Below are positions 1 to 5,551 of a stretch of DNA of 8,939 nt, in pieces. How positions within the stretch are numbered: position 1 is the first letter of the stretch; every line of letters starts with the position of its first letter. The notes under the pieces were generated by a model. It made no database searches, was not told the origin of the DNA, and was given only the letters and a program-made list of their open reading frames with translations. This DNA comes from an uncultured Clostridia bacterium. Lineage in GTDB: Bacteria > Bacillota > Clostridia > Christensenellales > Borkfalkiaceae. Location: the NCBI GenBank assembly GCA_944369635.1, contig CALVXL010000147.1, forward strand, positions 1 through 8,939, written 5' to 3'. The translations under genes and the position numbers were made by a program.

Positions 1-18
1 GGAGTAGGAGGATGAAAA

Positions 19-711
19 ATGCAGCAAACGGCAGAAGTTAAAGAAATGGTTTGCGTAGCGAAAGGACCGAATCACGGTCCCGCGCCCATTCCCGAAGAGG
101 CGAAGTGGGTGCAGGCAAAGGAAATCAGCGATATTTCCGGTCTCACGCACGGCGTGGGCTGGTGCGCACCGCAACAGGGCGCGTGCAAGCTGACGCTCAA
201 CGTGAAAAAAGGCGTTATCGAGGAAGCGCTCGTCGAAACGCTCGGTTGCTCGGGCATGACGCATTCGGCGGCCATGGCGGCGGAAATTCTCCCCGGCAAG
301 ACCATTCTGGAAGCGCTCAACACCGACCTCGTGTGCGACGCCATCAATACGGCAATGAGAGAACTGTTCCTGCAGATCGTCTACGGCAGAACGCAGTCGG
401 CGTTCTCGGAAGACGGACTGCCCATCGGAGCCGGACTGGAAGATCTCGGCAAGGGGCTTCGTTCGCAGGTCGGTACGATGTATTCCACCAAGGTCAAGGG
501 GCCGAGATATCTCGAAATGGCGGAAGGTTACGTCAACAAGATCGCGCTCGATAAGGACAACCAGATCATCGGTTACGCGTTTACCAACCTCGGCAAGATG
601 ATGGACTTCATCAAAAAAGGCGTAGCGCCCGACGAAGCGTACAAAAAGGCTTCGGGTACTTACGGCAGATACGACGGCGCGGCGAAGTATATCGATCCGA
701 GACAGGAATAG
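19..711 (+). CDS. NifU/IscU-like iron-sulfur scaffold protein with C-terminal extension, partner of GGGtGRT protein
   Basis: A 230-residue cytosolic protein. Residues about 43-120 resemble the NifU N-terminal/IscU fold: a Cys at 49 (GVGWCAPQQGAC), the strand KLTLNVKKGVIEEA, then LGCSGMTHSAAMAAE with Cys77 followed by PGKTILEAL, and Cys106 in a helix. Cys49, Cys77 and Cys106 are the likely counterparts of the three IscU cluster ligands; Cys12 and Cys56 are extra. The Asp two residues after the first IscU ligand has no clear match here. Residues about 125-230 form an extension absent from IscU (about 128 residues). The start is supported by AGGAGG at 6-11 with a 7-base spacer. It is the first gene of a pair; the next SD site overlaps its stop codon, which suggests coupled translation. 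By family it may hold or deliver an Fe-S cluster, and the adjacent GGGtGRT protein is the obvious candidate recipient. That role is inference. The promoter lies outside the window. Confidence 0.82.
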   Translation: MQQTAEVKEMVCVAKGPNHGPAPIPEEAKWVQAKEISDISGLTHGVGWCAPQQGACKLTLNVKKGVIEEALVETLGCSGMTHSAAMAAEILPGKTILEALNTDLVCDAINTAMRELFLQIVYGRTQSAFSEDGLPIGAGLEDLGKGLRSQVGTMYSTKVKGPRYLEMAEGYVNKIALDKDNQIIGYAFTNLGKMMDFIKKGVAPDEAYKKASGTYGRYDGAAKYIDPRQE

Positions 712-723
712 GAGATAAGCGAA

Positions 724-1728
724 ATGAGTGTTACGTTTGAAAGTTATGAAAGAAGAATAGATAAAATCAACAAAACGCTTGCCGAATACGGCATCAAGGA
801 CCTTGAAGACGCCCGCAGGATCTGCCTTGAAAAGGGCGTGGATGCGGAAGCGATCGTAAGGGGCATTCAGCCCATCGCCTTTGAAAACGCCGTCTGGGCG
901 TACACGGTAGGCGCGGCGATCGCCATCAAAAAGGGCTGCACCAAGGCTGCGGACGCGGCGGCGGCTCTCGGTATCGGTTTGCAGAGCTTCTGCATCCCCG
1001 GTTCGGTTGCCGATCAGCGTAAAGTCGGTCTGGGCCACGGCAACCTCGCCGCAATGCTCCTTTCCGAAAACACCAAGTGCTTCTGCTTCCTCGCGGGTCA
1101 CGAATCCTTCGCGGCGGCGGAAGGCGCTATCGGTATCGCAAAAACGGCAAACAAAGTCAGAAAGACCCCGCTCAAAGTCATTCTGAACGGTCTTGGCAAG
1201 GACGCCGCGTTCATCATTTCGAGGATCAACGGCTTCACCTACGTGCAGACCAAGTACGATTACTATACGGGCGAACTCAAAATCGTAAACAGAACGGCTT
1301 ATTCCGACGGCGACAGAGCGAAGGTTCTCTGCTACGGTGCGGACGACGTCAACGAAGGCGTTGCGATCATGCGTTATGAGGACGTGGACGTTTCCATCAC
1401 GGGTAACTCCACCAACCCGACGAGATTCCAGCACCCCGTTGCCGGTACGTATAAAAAATGGGCTGTCGAAAACGGCAAGAAATACTTCTCCGTTGCGAGC
1501 GGCGGCGGCACGGGCAGAACGCTTCACCCCGACAACATGGCGGCAGGTCCCGCGAGCTACGGCATGACGGATACCATGGGCAGAATGCACTCCGACGCGC
1601 AGTTTGCCGGATCTTCTTCCGTTCCCGCGCACGTCGAAATGATGGGACTCATCGGTATGGGCAACAACCCGATGGTCGGCGCTTCGGTCGCGATCGCGGT
1701 CGCCGTAGAAGAAGGTATGAAAAAATAA
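724..1728 (+). CDS. GGGtGRT family protein, function unknown
   Basis: A 334-residue protein carrying the motif GGGTGRT at residues 260-266 (context SVASGGGTGRTLHPDN), which defines the GGGtGRT family; the length of about 330 fits that family. There is no signal peptide. The protein is Gly/Ala rich, with moderately hydrophobic stretches at about 57-70 and 314-328 that look buried rather than membrane-spanning. Cysteines at 34, 72, 90, 119, 121 and 203 include a CFC pair (119-121); some could bind a metal or cluster, but no classical ferredoxin motif is present. Histidines lie at 105 (GLGHGN), 126 (AGHESF), 237, 268, 289 and 303. The start follows TAGGAG, which overlaps the stop of the scaffold gene; the gap is 12 bases. 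The gene ends 19 bases before a strong terminator. Association with a NifU-like scaffold suggests Fe-S related chemistry, but the reaction is unknown and should not be guessed from the motif. Confidence 0.88.
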   Translation: MSVTFESYERRIDKINKTLAEYGIKDLEDARRICLEKGVDAEAIVRGIQPIAFENAVWAYTVGAAIAIKKGCTKAADAAAALGIGLQSFCIPGSVADQRKVGLGHGNLAAMLLSENTKCFCFLAGHESFAAAEGAIGIAKTANKVRKTPLKVILNGLGKDAAFIISRINGFTYVQTKYDYYTGELKIVNRTAYSDGDRAKVLCYGADDVNEGVAIMRYEDVDVSITGNSTNPTRFQHPVAGTYKKWAVENGKKYFSVASGGGTGRTLHPDNMAAGPASYGMTDTMGRMHSDAQFAGSSSVPAHVEMMGLIGMGNNPMVGASVAIAVAVEEGMKK

Positions 1729-1747
1729 CCGAAAAAACGTTTTTTAA

Positions 1748-1776
1748 GGGTTTCCGCAAAGCGGGGACCCTTTTTT
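1748..1776 (+). terminator. Intrinsic terminator of the scaffold-GGGtGRT operon
   Basis: GGGTTTCCGC at 1748-1757 pairs with GCGGGGACCC at 1761-1770. This is a 10-bp stem including two G-U pairs, with an AAA loop, followed directly by six T (1771-1776). It lies 19 bases after the GGGtGRT stop codon. Confidence 0.93.
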
Positions 1777-1787
1777 ATGTGTATTTT

Positions 1788-1822
1788 AAAGCGCGCCTTC
1801 CTGCTTTTCGGACGCGCTTTTT
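1788..1822 (+). terminator. Possible back-up terminator hairpin
   Basis: AAAGCGCG (1788-1795) pairs with CGCGCTTT (1813-1820) across a 17-base loop, which could shorten by two C-G pairs with A1812 bulged out. The T run is short and interrupted by A (TTTTTACTTG). It lies directly behind the stronger hairpin at 1748-1776, so it may catch read-through. It is weaker because of the long loop. Confidence 0.45.
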
Positions 1823-1853
1823 ACTTGTTTTTGATGAGATAGGGGAGCGTGGT

Positions 1854-1884
1854 TTCAACTTTAAAGGCGGACGGAGAATATAAT
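1854..1884 (+). promoter_or_regulatory. Possible promoter for the DUF11 locus
   Basis: A perfect -10 hexamer TATAAT lies at 1879-1884. No good -35 stands at the usual distance: the best is TTCAAC at 1854-1859 with a 19-base spacer, matching the consensus at three of six positions. The placement after two terminators and about 145 bases ahead of the DUF11 start is right for a promoter. Initiation would fall near 1890-1892 and give a leader of about 140 bases. Tentative, based mainly on the -10 and position. Confidence 0.4.
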
Positions 1885-1938
1885 GTAAAAGCAATACCGC
1901 ATACGATCGCGTTTTACGGCGATTCCGTCAGAAAAATT

Positions 1939-1964
1939 ACGCGCCGCGAACGGGCGCGTTTTTT
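1939..1964 (+). terminator. Terminator-like hairpin in the leader of the DUF11 locus
   Basis: ACGCGCC (1939-1945) pairs with GGCGCGT (1953-1959) across a 7-base loop, followed by a T run at 1959-1964. It sits between the possible -10 (1879-1884) and the SD site (2019-2024), so if the promoter is real it would end transcription before the gene. GCCGCG at 1943-1948 could instead pair with CGCGGC at 1997-2002, which would break the hairpin, a layout compatible with attenuation. The rest of the 1729-2028 gap holds further small inverted repeats (1966-2002 and 1982-1996) and no gene that I can support. Confidence 0.5.
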
Positions 1965-2028
1965 CGCCGCGGAAAGCCGTTCGGAAAAATTTTCCGCGCG
2001 GCATTGCAAAAAACGCATAGGAGGAAAA

Positions 2029-3351
2029 ATGGCATTCATTCAAAGGTATTCCGCCATTAAAAAAGGCGGAATCGTCTTCGTCGGCAACACGCTGGGATTA
2101 AGCAAACTGACCAATGCGAATCGCGCGGGGCTGACGGGCTCCATCGGAGCGTTCACCAGTTTGAATCTTGCCTTGAAAGTAAACGATTTTCCCAACGGAA
2201 CGACGCTCGATTATACGCAGAATTCTTCCGCCGCAATCCTCACGCTTCCCGCGGGCAGCAGCGTGTTGTATGCCGAACTCGTCTGGGGCGGGCTTTATCG
2301 TTCGAGCGCGAACAATATATCCGCGTTGCTCGACAACACGGTAAATTTTTCCACGCCCGCAGGCACGTTTGCCATTGCAAACGATCCGCTTACGCGGAAT
2401 AATTTCGTCATTGCGCTCGATACGATCACCGTCGGTTTTTACGTGCGTTCCGCGAACGTCACTTCTCTTCTGCAAAGCGGGGGGAACGGGGTGTATTCGC
2501 TCGCGGCGGTGCCTGCGCTTATCGAGGCGCTCGATTCCCGTACCAGCGACACCAATCACGCCGGGTGGACGCTCGCCGTGGTGTATGCCGATATAAATCA
2601 GCCGTTCAGAAGCCTGAATCTTTGGGCGGGCGGTGAAGTGGTTTCACCCATCACGGGGGTAACCAATATCACGCTGATGGGGTGCAAGACGCCGCAGGGC
2701 GTTGCGCCGTCGGGAAAGCTTTTCGTTTCCGCGGCGGAAGGCGACGCCGTCATCGGCGGGGACCAGATGCTTTTCGGGCAGAACGCGCTCACGTTGTCCA
2801 ATCTTTCGGGCGTGAATAATCCCGCGAACAATTTCTTCTGTTCGCAGATCAACAACGAAAACGGCGTGCTCGATACCACGGGCACGTTCGGCACGCGGAA
2901 CGCCAACGCGCTTACGGGAACCAACGTTTCCGCAGGCAGACAGGGATACGACATCACTGCGGTCGATCTTACGGGCAAACTCGCGTCCGAGCAGACTTCC
3001 GCGTATATCCGATTTACTTCCACGGGCGATCTTTATGTGCCGAACGCTTTGGCGTTACAGATCGACAACGGCGCCGATCCGAATCTTTCCGTGGTGAAAA
3101 CGGCGGATAAAAGCACGGCGGTAAAGGGCGATCTGATCAAATATACTTCCGTGGTGTTGAATACGGGCAGTCTGCCTCTTTCCAACGTGATCTTCACGGA
3201 CGATATCCCCGCGGGAACGGCGTTTGTGGAAAATTCCGTTACGGTGGACGGAATATCCGTGCCGGGGGTAAGTCCCGCAAGCGGCTTTCCGCTTTCGAAC
3301 ATGATACCCAATCAGGCGATCGTCGTTACTTTTCAAGTACAAGTTTTATGA
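2029..3351 (+). CDS. DUF11 repeat protein, N-terminal portion (split or broken gene)
   Basis: A 440-residue protein starting MAFIQRYSAI. The ATG at 2029 is chosen because AGGAGG lies at 2019-2024; the reading frame is open further upstream but that stretch contains leader hairpins and no placed SD site. Residues about 1-347 form a Thr/Asn/Ser/Val-rich domain with many short hydrophobic strands (for example SSVLYAELVWGGLY at 77-90) and no Sec signal peptide. From memory, this start resembles that of some large Bacillota DUF11 proteins. Residues about 351-440 (PNLSVVKTADKSTAVKGD, then VIFTDDIPAGTAFVENSV) are a DUF11 (TIGR01451-type) Ig-like repeat, ending abruptly after VVTFQVQVL at a TGA. The frame downstream of the TGA still reads NTGVNYVNT, as expected for the missing end of the repeat, so the stop looks secondary. 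Proteins of this kind are usually large surface or extracellular structures; the role here is unknown. Confidence 0.78.
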   Translation: MAFIQRYSAIKKGGIVFVGNTLGLSKLTNANRAGLTGSIGAFTSLNLALKVNDFPNGTTLDYTQNSSAAILTLPAGSSVLYAELVWGGLYRSSANNISALLDNTVNFSTPAGTFAIANDPLTRNNFVIALDTITVGFYVRSANVTSLLQSGGNGVYSLAAVPALIEALDSRTSDTNHAGWTLAVVYADINQPFRSLNLWAGGEVVSPITGVTNITLMGCKTPQGVAPSGKLFVSAAEGDAVIGGDQMLFGQNALTLSNLSGVNNPANNFFCSQINNENGVLDTTGTFGTRNANALTGTNVSAGRQGYDITAVDLTGKLASEQTSAYIRFTSTGDLYVPNALALQIDNGADPNLSVVKTADKSTAVKGDLIKYTSVVLNTGSLPLSNVIFTDDIPAGTAFVENSVTVDGISVPGVSPASGFPLSNMIPNQAIVVTFQVQVL

Positions 3352-3367
3352 AATACAGGAGTAAACT

Positions 3368-4126
3368 ATGTTAATACCAAACCAATCGGATACCCAGTTC
3401 GATTATACCTTGCCTGACGGTTCCACACAGACGGAAACGCGGGAAAGCAATATCGTGACTACGGAAATACTGACGTATTCCTTTACGAAAGTAAAGACCT
3501 CGAACAAGACATTTTTACAGGAAGGCAATACCGCCACGCAGACGGTTACTTTGAACAACACGTCTTTAATCAACATCACGGACATCTTTTTCAAAGACAA
3601 TCTTTCGTCGGGGGCGACGTATGTTCTCGGCAGCGTCGTTGTGAACGGCGTTCCGCAGCCTTCCTACGATCTGAACACGGGTTTTGCGTTGGGAAATCTC
3701 GCGCCCAACGGCGTCATCGTCGTTTCGTATGACATTCGGGCGAACAATCCCCTCACGCAGACACCGGTCACCAACTATGCGACGATTTCCTACACGGCGG
3801 AAAACAGAAATCTGAGCGAAAACACCAACGTCGTGGAACTGGTCATTCTGTCCAACCGTCTGACCATCGTCAAAGCGGTCGATAAACCCGTGGCGATCAG
3901 GGGAGAAACGTTGCACTATACCAGTACCGTTACGAATACGGGAACGCTTTTGAAGACGAATCTGATCTTTACCGATCCGATCCCTTCCGGCACGACTTTT
4001 GTTCCGGGCAGCGTGTATATAGACGGCTTGCAGTATGTCACGTACAATCCGGCAACGGGATTCCCGCTTGCGAATCTGCCCGTGGCCGCAAGTACGGTTG
4101 TGGAATTCGACTTGACGGTGAACTGA
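3368..4126 (+). CDS. DUF11 repeat protein, middle portion (second piece of the split gene)
   Basis: A 252-residue open frame, +1 relative to the preceding piece. Residues about 5-34 (NQSDTQFDYTLPDGS onward) are the last strands of the repeat left unfinished upstream. Residues about 35-160 are a complete DUF11 repeat (SFTKVKTSNKTF, IFFKDNLSSGATYVLGSV, NYATISYTAENRN). Residues about 164-252 are a third repeat (LTIVKAVDKPVAIRGE, LIFTDPIPSGTTFVPGSV) that stops after VVEFDLTVN, again lacking its last strands. An SD-like AGGAG (3357-3361) stands 6 bases before the ATG, so independent translation is possible even though these bases also read as codons of the original frame. There is no signal peptide or membrane segment. 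It is either the middle of a frame-broken gene or a separately translated subunit; joined protein homology favours the first. Confidence 0.65.
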   Translation: MLIPNQSDTQFDYTLPDGSTQTETRESNIVTTEILTYSFTKVKTSNKTFLQEGNTATQTVTLNNTSLINITDIFFKDNLSSGATYVLGSVVVNGVPQPSYDLNTGFALGNLAPNGVIVVSYDIRANNPLTQTPVTNYATISYTAENRNLSENTNVVELVILSNRLTIVKAVDKPVAIRGETLHYTSTVTNTGTLLKTNLIFTDPIPSGTTFVPGSVYIDGLQYVTYNPATGFPLANLPVAASTVVEFDLTVN

Positions 4127-4127
4127 T

Positions 4128-4343
4128 ATGGATACCGTCATCACCAACGTGTCGTTTATAACGGATTTTTCGCAAGATCCGCCGGCAGTTTATGAAAGCA
4201 ATCCCGCCGAAACGCAGGTGCGCGCCGCGGCCGCGGCGCGCAGATCGTTGCCGTACAGAAAAAGAAGCTGTGAAAAGAGCGCTCCGCCGCAATGCTGCGC
4301 GTGCGGGTTGCTGTATGTTTTCGTATTGTTTTTTCTTTGCTGA
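4128..4343 (+). pseudogene. Displaced C-terminal tail of the DUF11 protein
   Basis: The open frame starts with ATG at 4128, in a TGATATG junction with the stop of the preceding piece, in a +1 frame. Its first 31 residues (MDTVITNVSFITDFSQDPP, then AVYESNPAETQV) match the expected last strands of the third repeat. Treating T4124 as an extra base gives a smooth join, VN-DMDTVITN. After NPAETQV the frame turns Arg/Ala/Cys rich and then ends in a short hydrophobic run (GLLYVFVLFFLC), unlike the repeat. The change coincides with a GC-rich palindrome (4219-4242). A shift there into the frame reading QIVAVQKKKL, with a stop at 4271-4273, would give a more ordinary end, but this is speculative. Whether this fragment is translated is unclear. 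Confidence 0.45.
4219..4242. repeat. Perfect 24-base GC-rich palindrome
   Basis: Twelve bases (TGCGCGCCGCGG) are followed immediately by their exact reverse complement, with no spacer; all but the outermost T-A pair are G or C. It has no adjacent T run, so it is not a terminator. It lies where the tail of the DUF11 coding frame stops looking like a DUF11 repeat. Confidence 0.85.
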
Positions 4344-4373
4344 AACCGCCGTATATGCCGCAGAAGAAACTTT

Positions 4374-4409
4374 AAACGCCCGCGGGCAGATTGCCCGCGG
4401 GCGTTTTTT
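4374..4409 (+). terminator. Strong intrinsic terminator of the DUF11 locus
   Basis: A 15-bp uninterrupted stem (4374-4388 with 4392-4406; core ACGCCCGCGGGCA) closes on a 3-base GAT loop and runs into six T (4404-4409). It separates the DUF11 locus from the yitT-family gene. Confidence 0.96.
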
Positions 4410-4419
4410 GCAAAAGAGC

Positions 4420-4448
4420 TTGACGGCGGGCGCGAAAAAAAGTATAAT
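4420..4448 (+). promoter_or_regulatory. Sigma-A type promoter of the YitT-family gene
   Basis: TTGACG (4420-4425) and TATAAT (4443-4448) are separated by exactly 17 bases, giving 11 of 12 consensus positions. It lies 10 bases after the upstream terminator. Initiation would be near 4455, leaving a leader of about 60 bases before the ATG. The strength suggests constitutive expression; no operator repeat overlaps it. Confidence 0.93.
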
Positions 4449-4514
4449 AATCGCGACGGGGCGGAATCGCGCCGGTTTGCAAAAGGATCCGCTTTTTGCG
4501 GCGTAGTGGAGAAA

Positions 4515-5390
4515 ATGTCAGAACATTCCAAAATTTTAAAAGAAACGATGACCTATCTTTTTATCGTCTTTCTTGCGGTGGCGTCGGCTACGACCTATCA
4601 CGTGTTTATTTTTCCGAACAGGTTCGCGCCTGCAGGGGTGGGAGGCATCACCACCATGGTGCAATACGCTTTCGGATTCAGCGCAGGGTATCTTACGCTT
4701 ATCGTGAATATTCCGCTTGCGTTGTCGGTGTTTTTTCTCGGCGATAAAGTGTTTGCCGTCCGTTCCTTTCTGTTTGTCCTCGTCTTTTCCGGAATGATCC
4801 TCGTATGGGAAGCGGTGGGATTTTATCAGTATGATGCAGGGGATAACACCCTTCTCGCCGTTATCGCCGCGGGCACGCTCGGCGGCGTGATTTACGGCTA
4901 TTCCTTACGGATGAACTCTTCCACGGGCGGGACGGATTACGTCGCCGCGCTCATACACAAGGTGAAGCCGCAGTTCTCGCTCATCTGGGTCATCTTCGCG
5001 CTCAACGCGTCGGTGGCGGTCGTGTCGTTTTTCGTTTACGATTATCAGATGGAGCCCGTCATATTGTGCATCATCTACTGTTTTACGCAGTCGAAGATTT
5101 CCGACGGGATATTGAAAGGTTTTTCTTCGGCGCTCAAAGTGGAGATCATCACGGACAAGCCCGACGAACTCATCGACGAACTGCTGAAGCATATCCGCCA
5201 CGGCATCACGGAAATCGCCGCGCGGGGGGCGTATTCGCATACCGATAAGACCATGCTGGTATGCCTCATCAACAAGCACGATCTCGTTACGTTCAAAAAA
5301 ATACTCGCCGGTTTCGAAAACACGTTCGCCTACGTATCGTCGGTCAACGACGTATACGGCAGATTCCGCAGAAACACGATCATACGATGA
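4515..5390 (+). CDS. YitT family membrane protein (YitT membrane domain + DUF2179)
   Basis: An integral membrane protein of 291 residues. Hydrophobic segments at about 13-33, 58-76, 83-99, 112-130, 155-175 and possibly 180-191 make the YitT membrane domain. It carries the glycine-rich loops FAPAGVGGI (38-45) and MNSSTGGTDYVA (133-144). A short DGILKGFSSALKVEIITD linker (about 197-214) leads to the C-terminal DUF2179 domain (about 208-285), containing RGAYSHTDKTMLVCLINKHD, a likely cytosolic ligand-sensing or regulatory domain. Length and domain order match the usual family layout. Biochemical function is not established for most members; transport is often assumed. I chose the ATG at 4515 because GGAG (4508-4511) precedes it, although with a short spacer. 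An in-frame GTG at 4506 is possible but has no SD site. It is monocistronic, with its own promoter and terminator. Confidence 0.9.
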   Translation: MSEHSKILKETMTYLFIVFLAVASATTYHVFIFPNRFAPAGVGGITTMVQYAFGFSAGYLTLIVNIPLALSVFFLGDKVFAVRSFLFVLVFSGMILVWEAVGFYQYDAGDNTLLAVIAAGTLGGVIYGYSLRMNSSTGGTDYVAALIHKVKPQFSLIWVIFALNASVAVVSFFVYDYQMEPVILCIIYCFTQSKISDGILKGFSSALKVEIITDKPDELIDELLKHIRHGITEIAARGAYSHTDKTMLVCLINKHDLVTFKKILAGFENTFAYVSSVNDVYGRFRRNTIIR

Positions 5391-5396
5391 TTTTTC

Positions 5397-5430
5397 CGCC
5401 GAAGCTTTTTCCCGAAAAGCTTCGGCGTTT
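5397..5430 (+). terminator. Terminator hairpin after the YitT-family gene
   Basis: CGCCGAAGCTTTT (5397-5409) pairs perfectly with AAAAGCTTCGGCG (5415-5427) over a TCCCG loop. The 13-bp stem is strong, but only three T follow before ATATAT, so termination may be incomplete. A second, mutually exclusive hairpin uses the right arm: TTCGGCGTTT (5421-5430) with AAACGCCGAA (5444-5453). Confidence 0.75.
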
Positions 5431-5487
5431 ATATATCCGAAAAAAACGCCGAAAACGCGGAATATTCGTAAAAATTCAAATATTCAC

Positions 5488-5517
5488 TTGCAATTATGCA
5501 TTCCGATGTGATAAAAT
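5488..5517 (+). promoter_or_regulatory. Extended -10 promoter of the aminotransferase-tyrS-yigZ-ilvE operon
   Basis: TTGCAA (5488-5493) and TAAAAT (5512-5517) are 18 bases apart, and TG at 5509-5510 forms an extended -10 element. Initiation near 5524 would leave a leader of under 30 bases, too short for a T-box or other riboswitch ahead of tyrS. AT-rich flanks support a promoter. Confidence 0.75.
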
Positions 5518-5551
5518 ATTACTTAATATAAATAAAAGGCGGAGCGAAATT

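Noticed and set aside
1732..1745. AAAAAACGTTTTTT palindrome after the GGGtGRT gene
   Set aside because: A weak A/T stem with no loop; the real terminator lies directly behind it.
1849..2028. Extension of the DUF11 protein start to a GTG at 1849
   Set aside because: The stretch contains the possible promoter and leader hairpins, reads Arg/Lys-rich unlike the protein, and the ATG at 2029 has a full AGGAGG.
4300..4343. Short hydrophobic tail (GLLYVFVLFFLC) as a membrane anchor of the DUF11 protein
   Set aside because: It is only about 12 residues and comes after the frame has stopped resembling DUF11, so it is probably out-of-frame translation.
4192..4506. A 104-residue Arg-rich frame across the palindrome, terminator and promoter
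   Set aside because: It runs through a strong terminator and promoter, lacks an SD site, and resembles no family.
5261..5551. Extension of the aminotransferase start into the YitT gene
   Set aside because: The extra 97 residues overlap YitT coding sequence, are Arg/Lys-rich and cover the promoter; the ATG at 5552 has a well-placed SD site and the protein then has normal length.
5391..5551. T-box or other riboswitch controlling the tyrS operon
   Set aside because: The promoter at 5488-5517 leaves a leader under 30 bases, and no T-box-like element or antiterminator with a long leader was seen.
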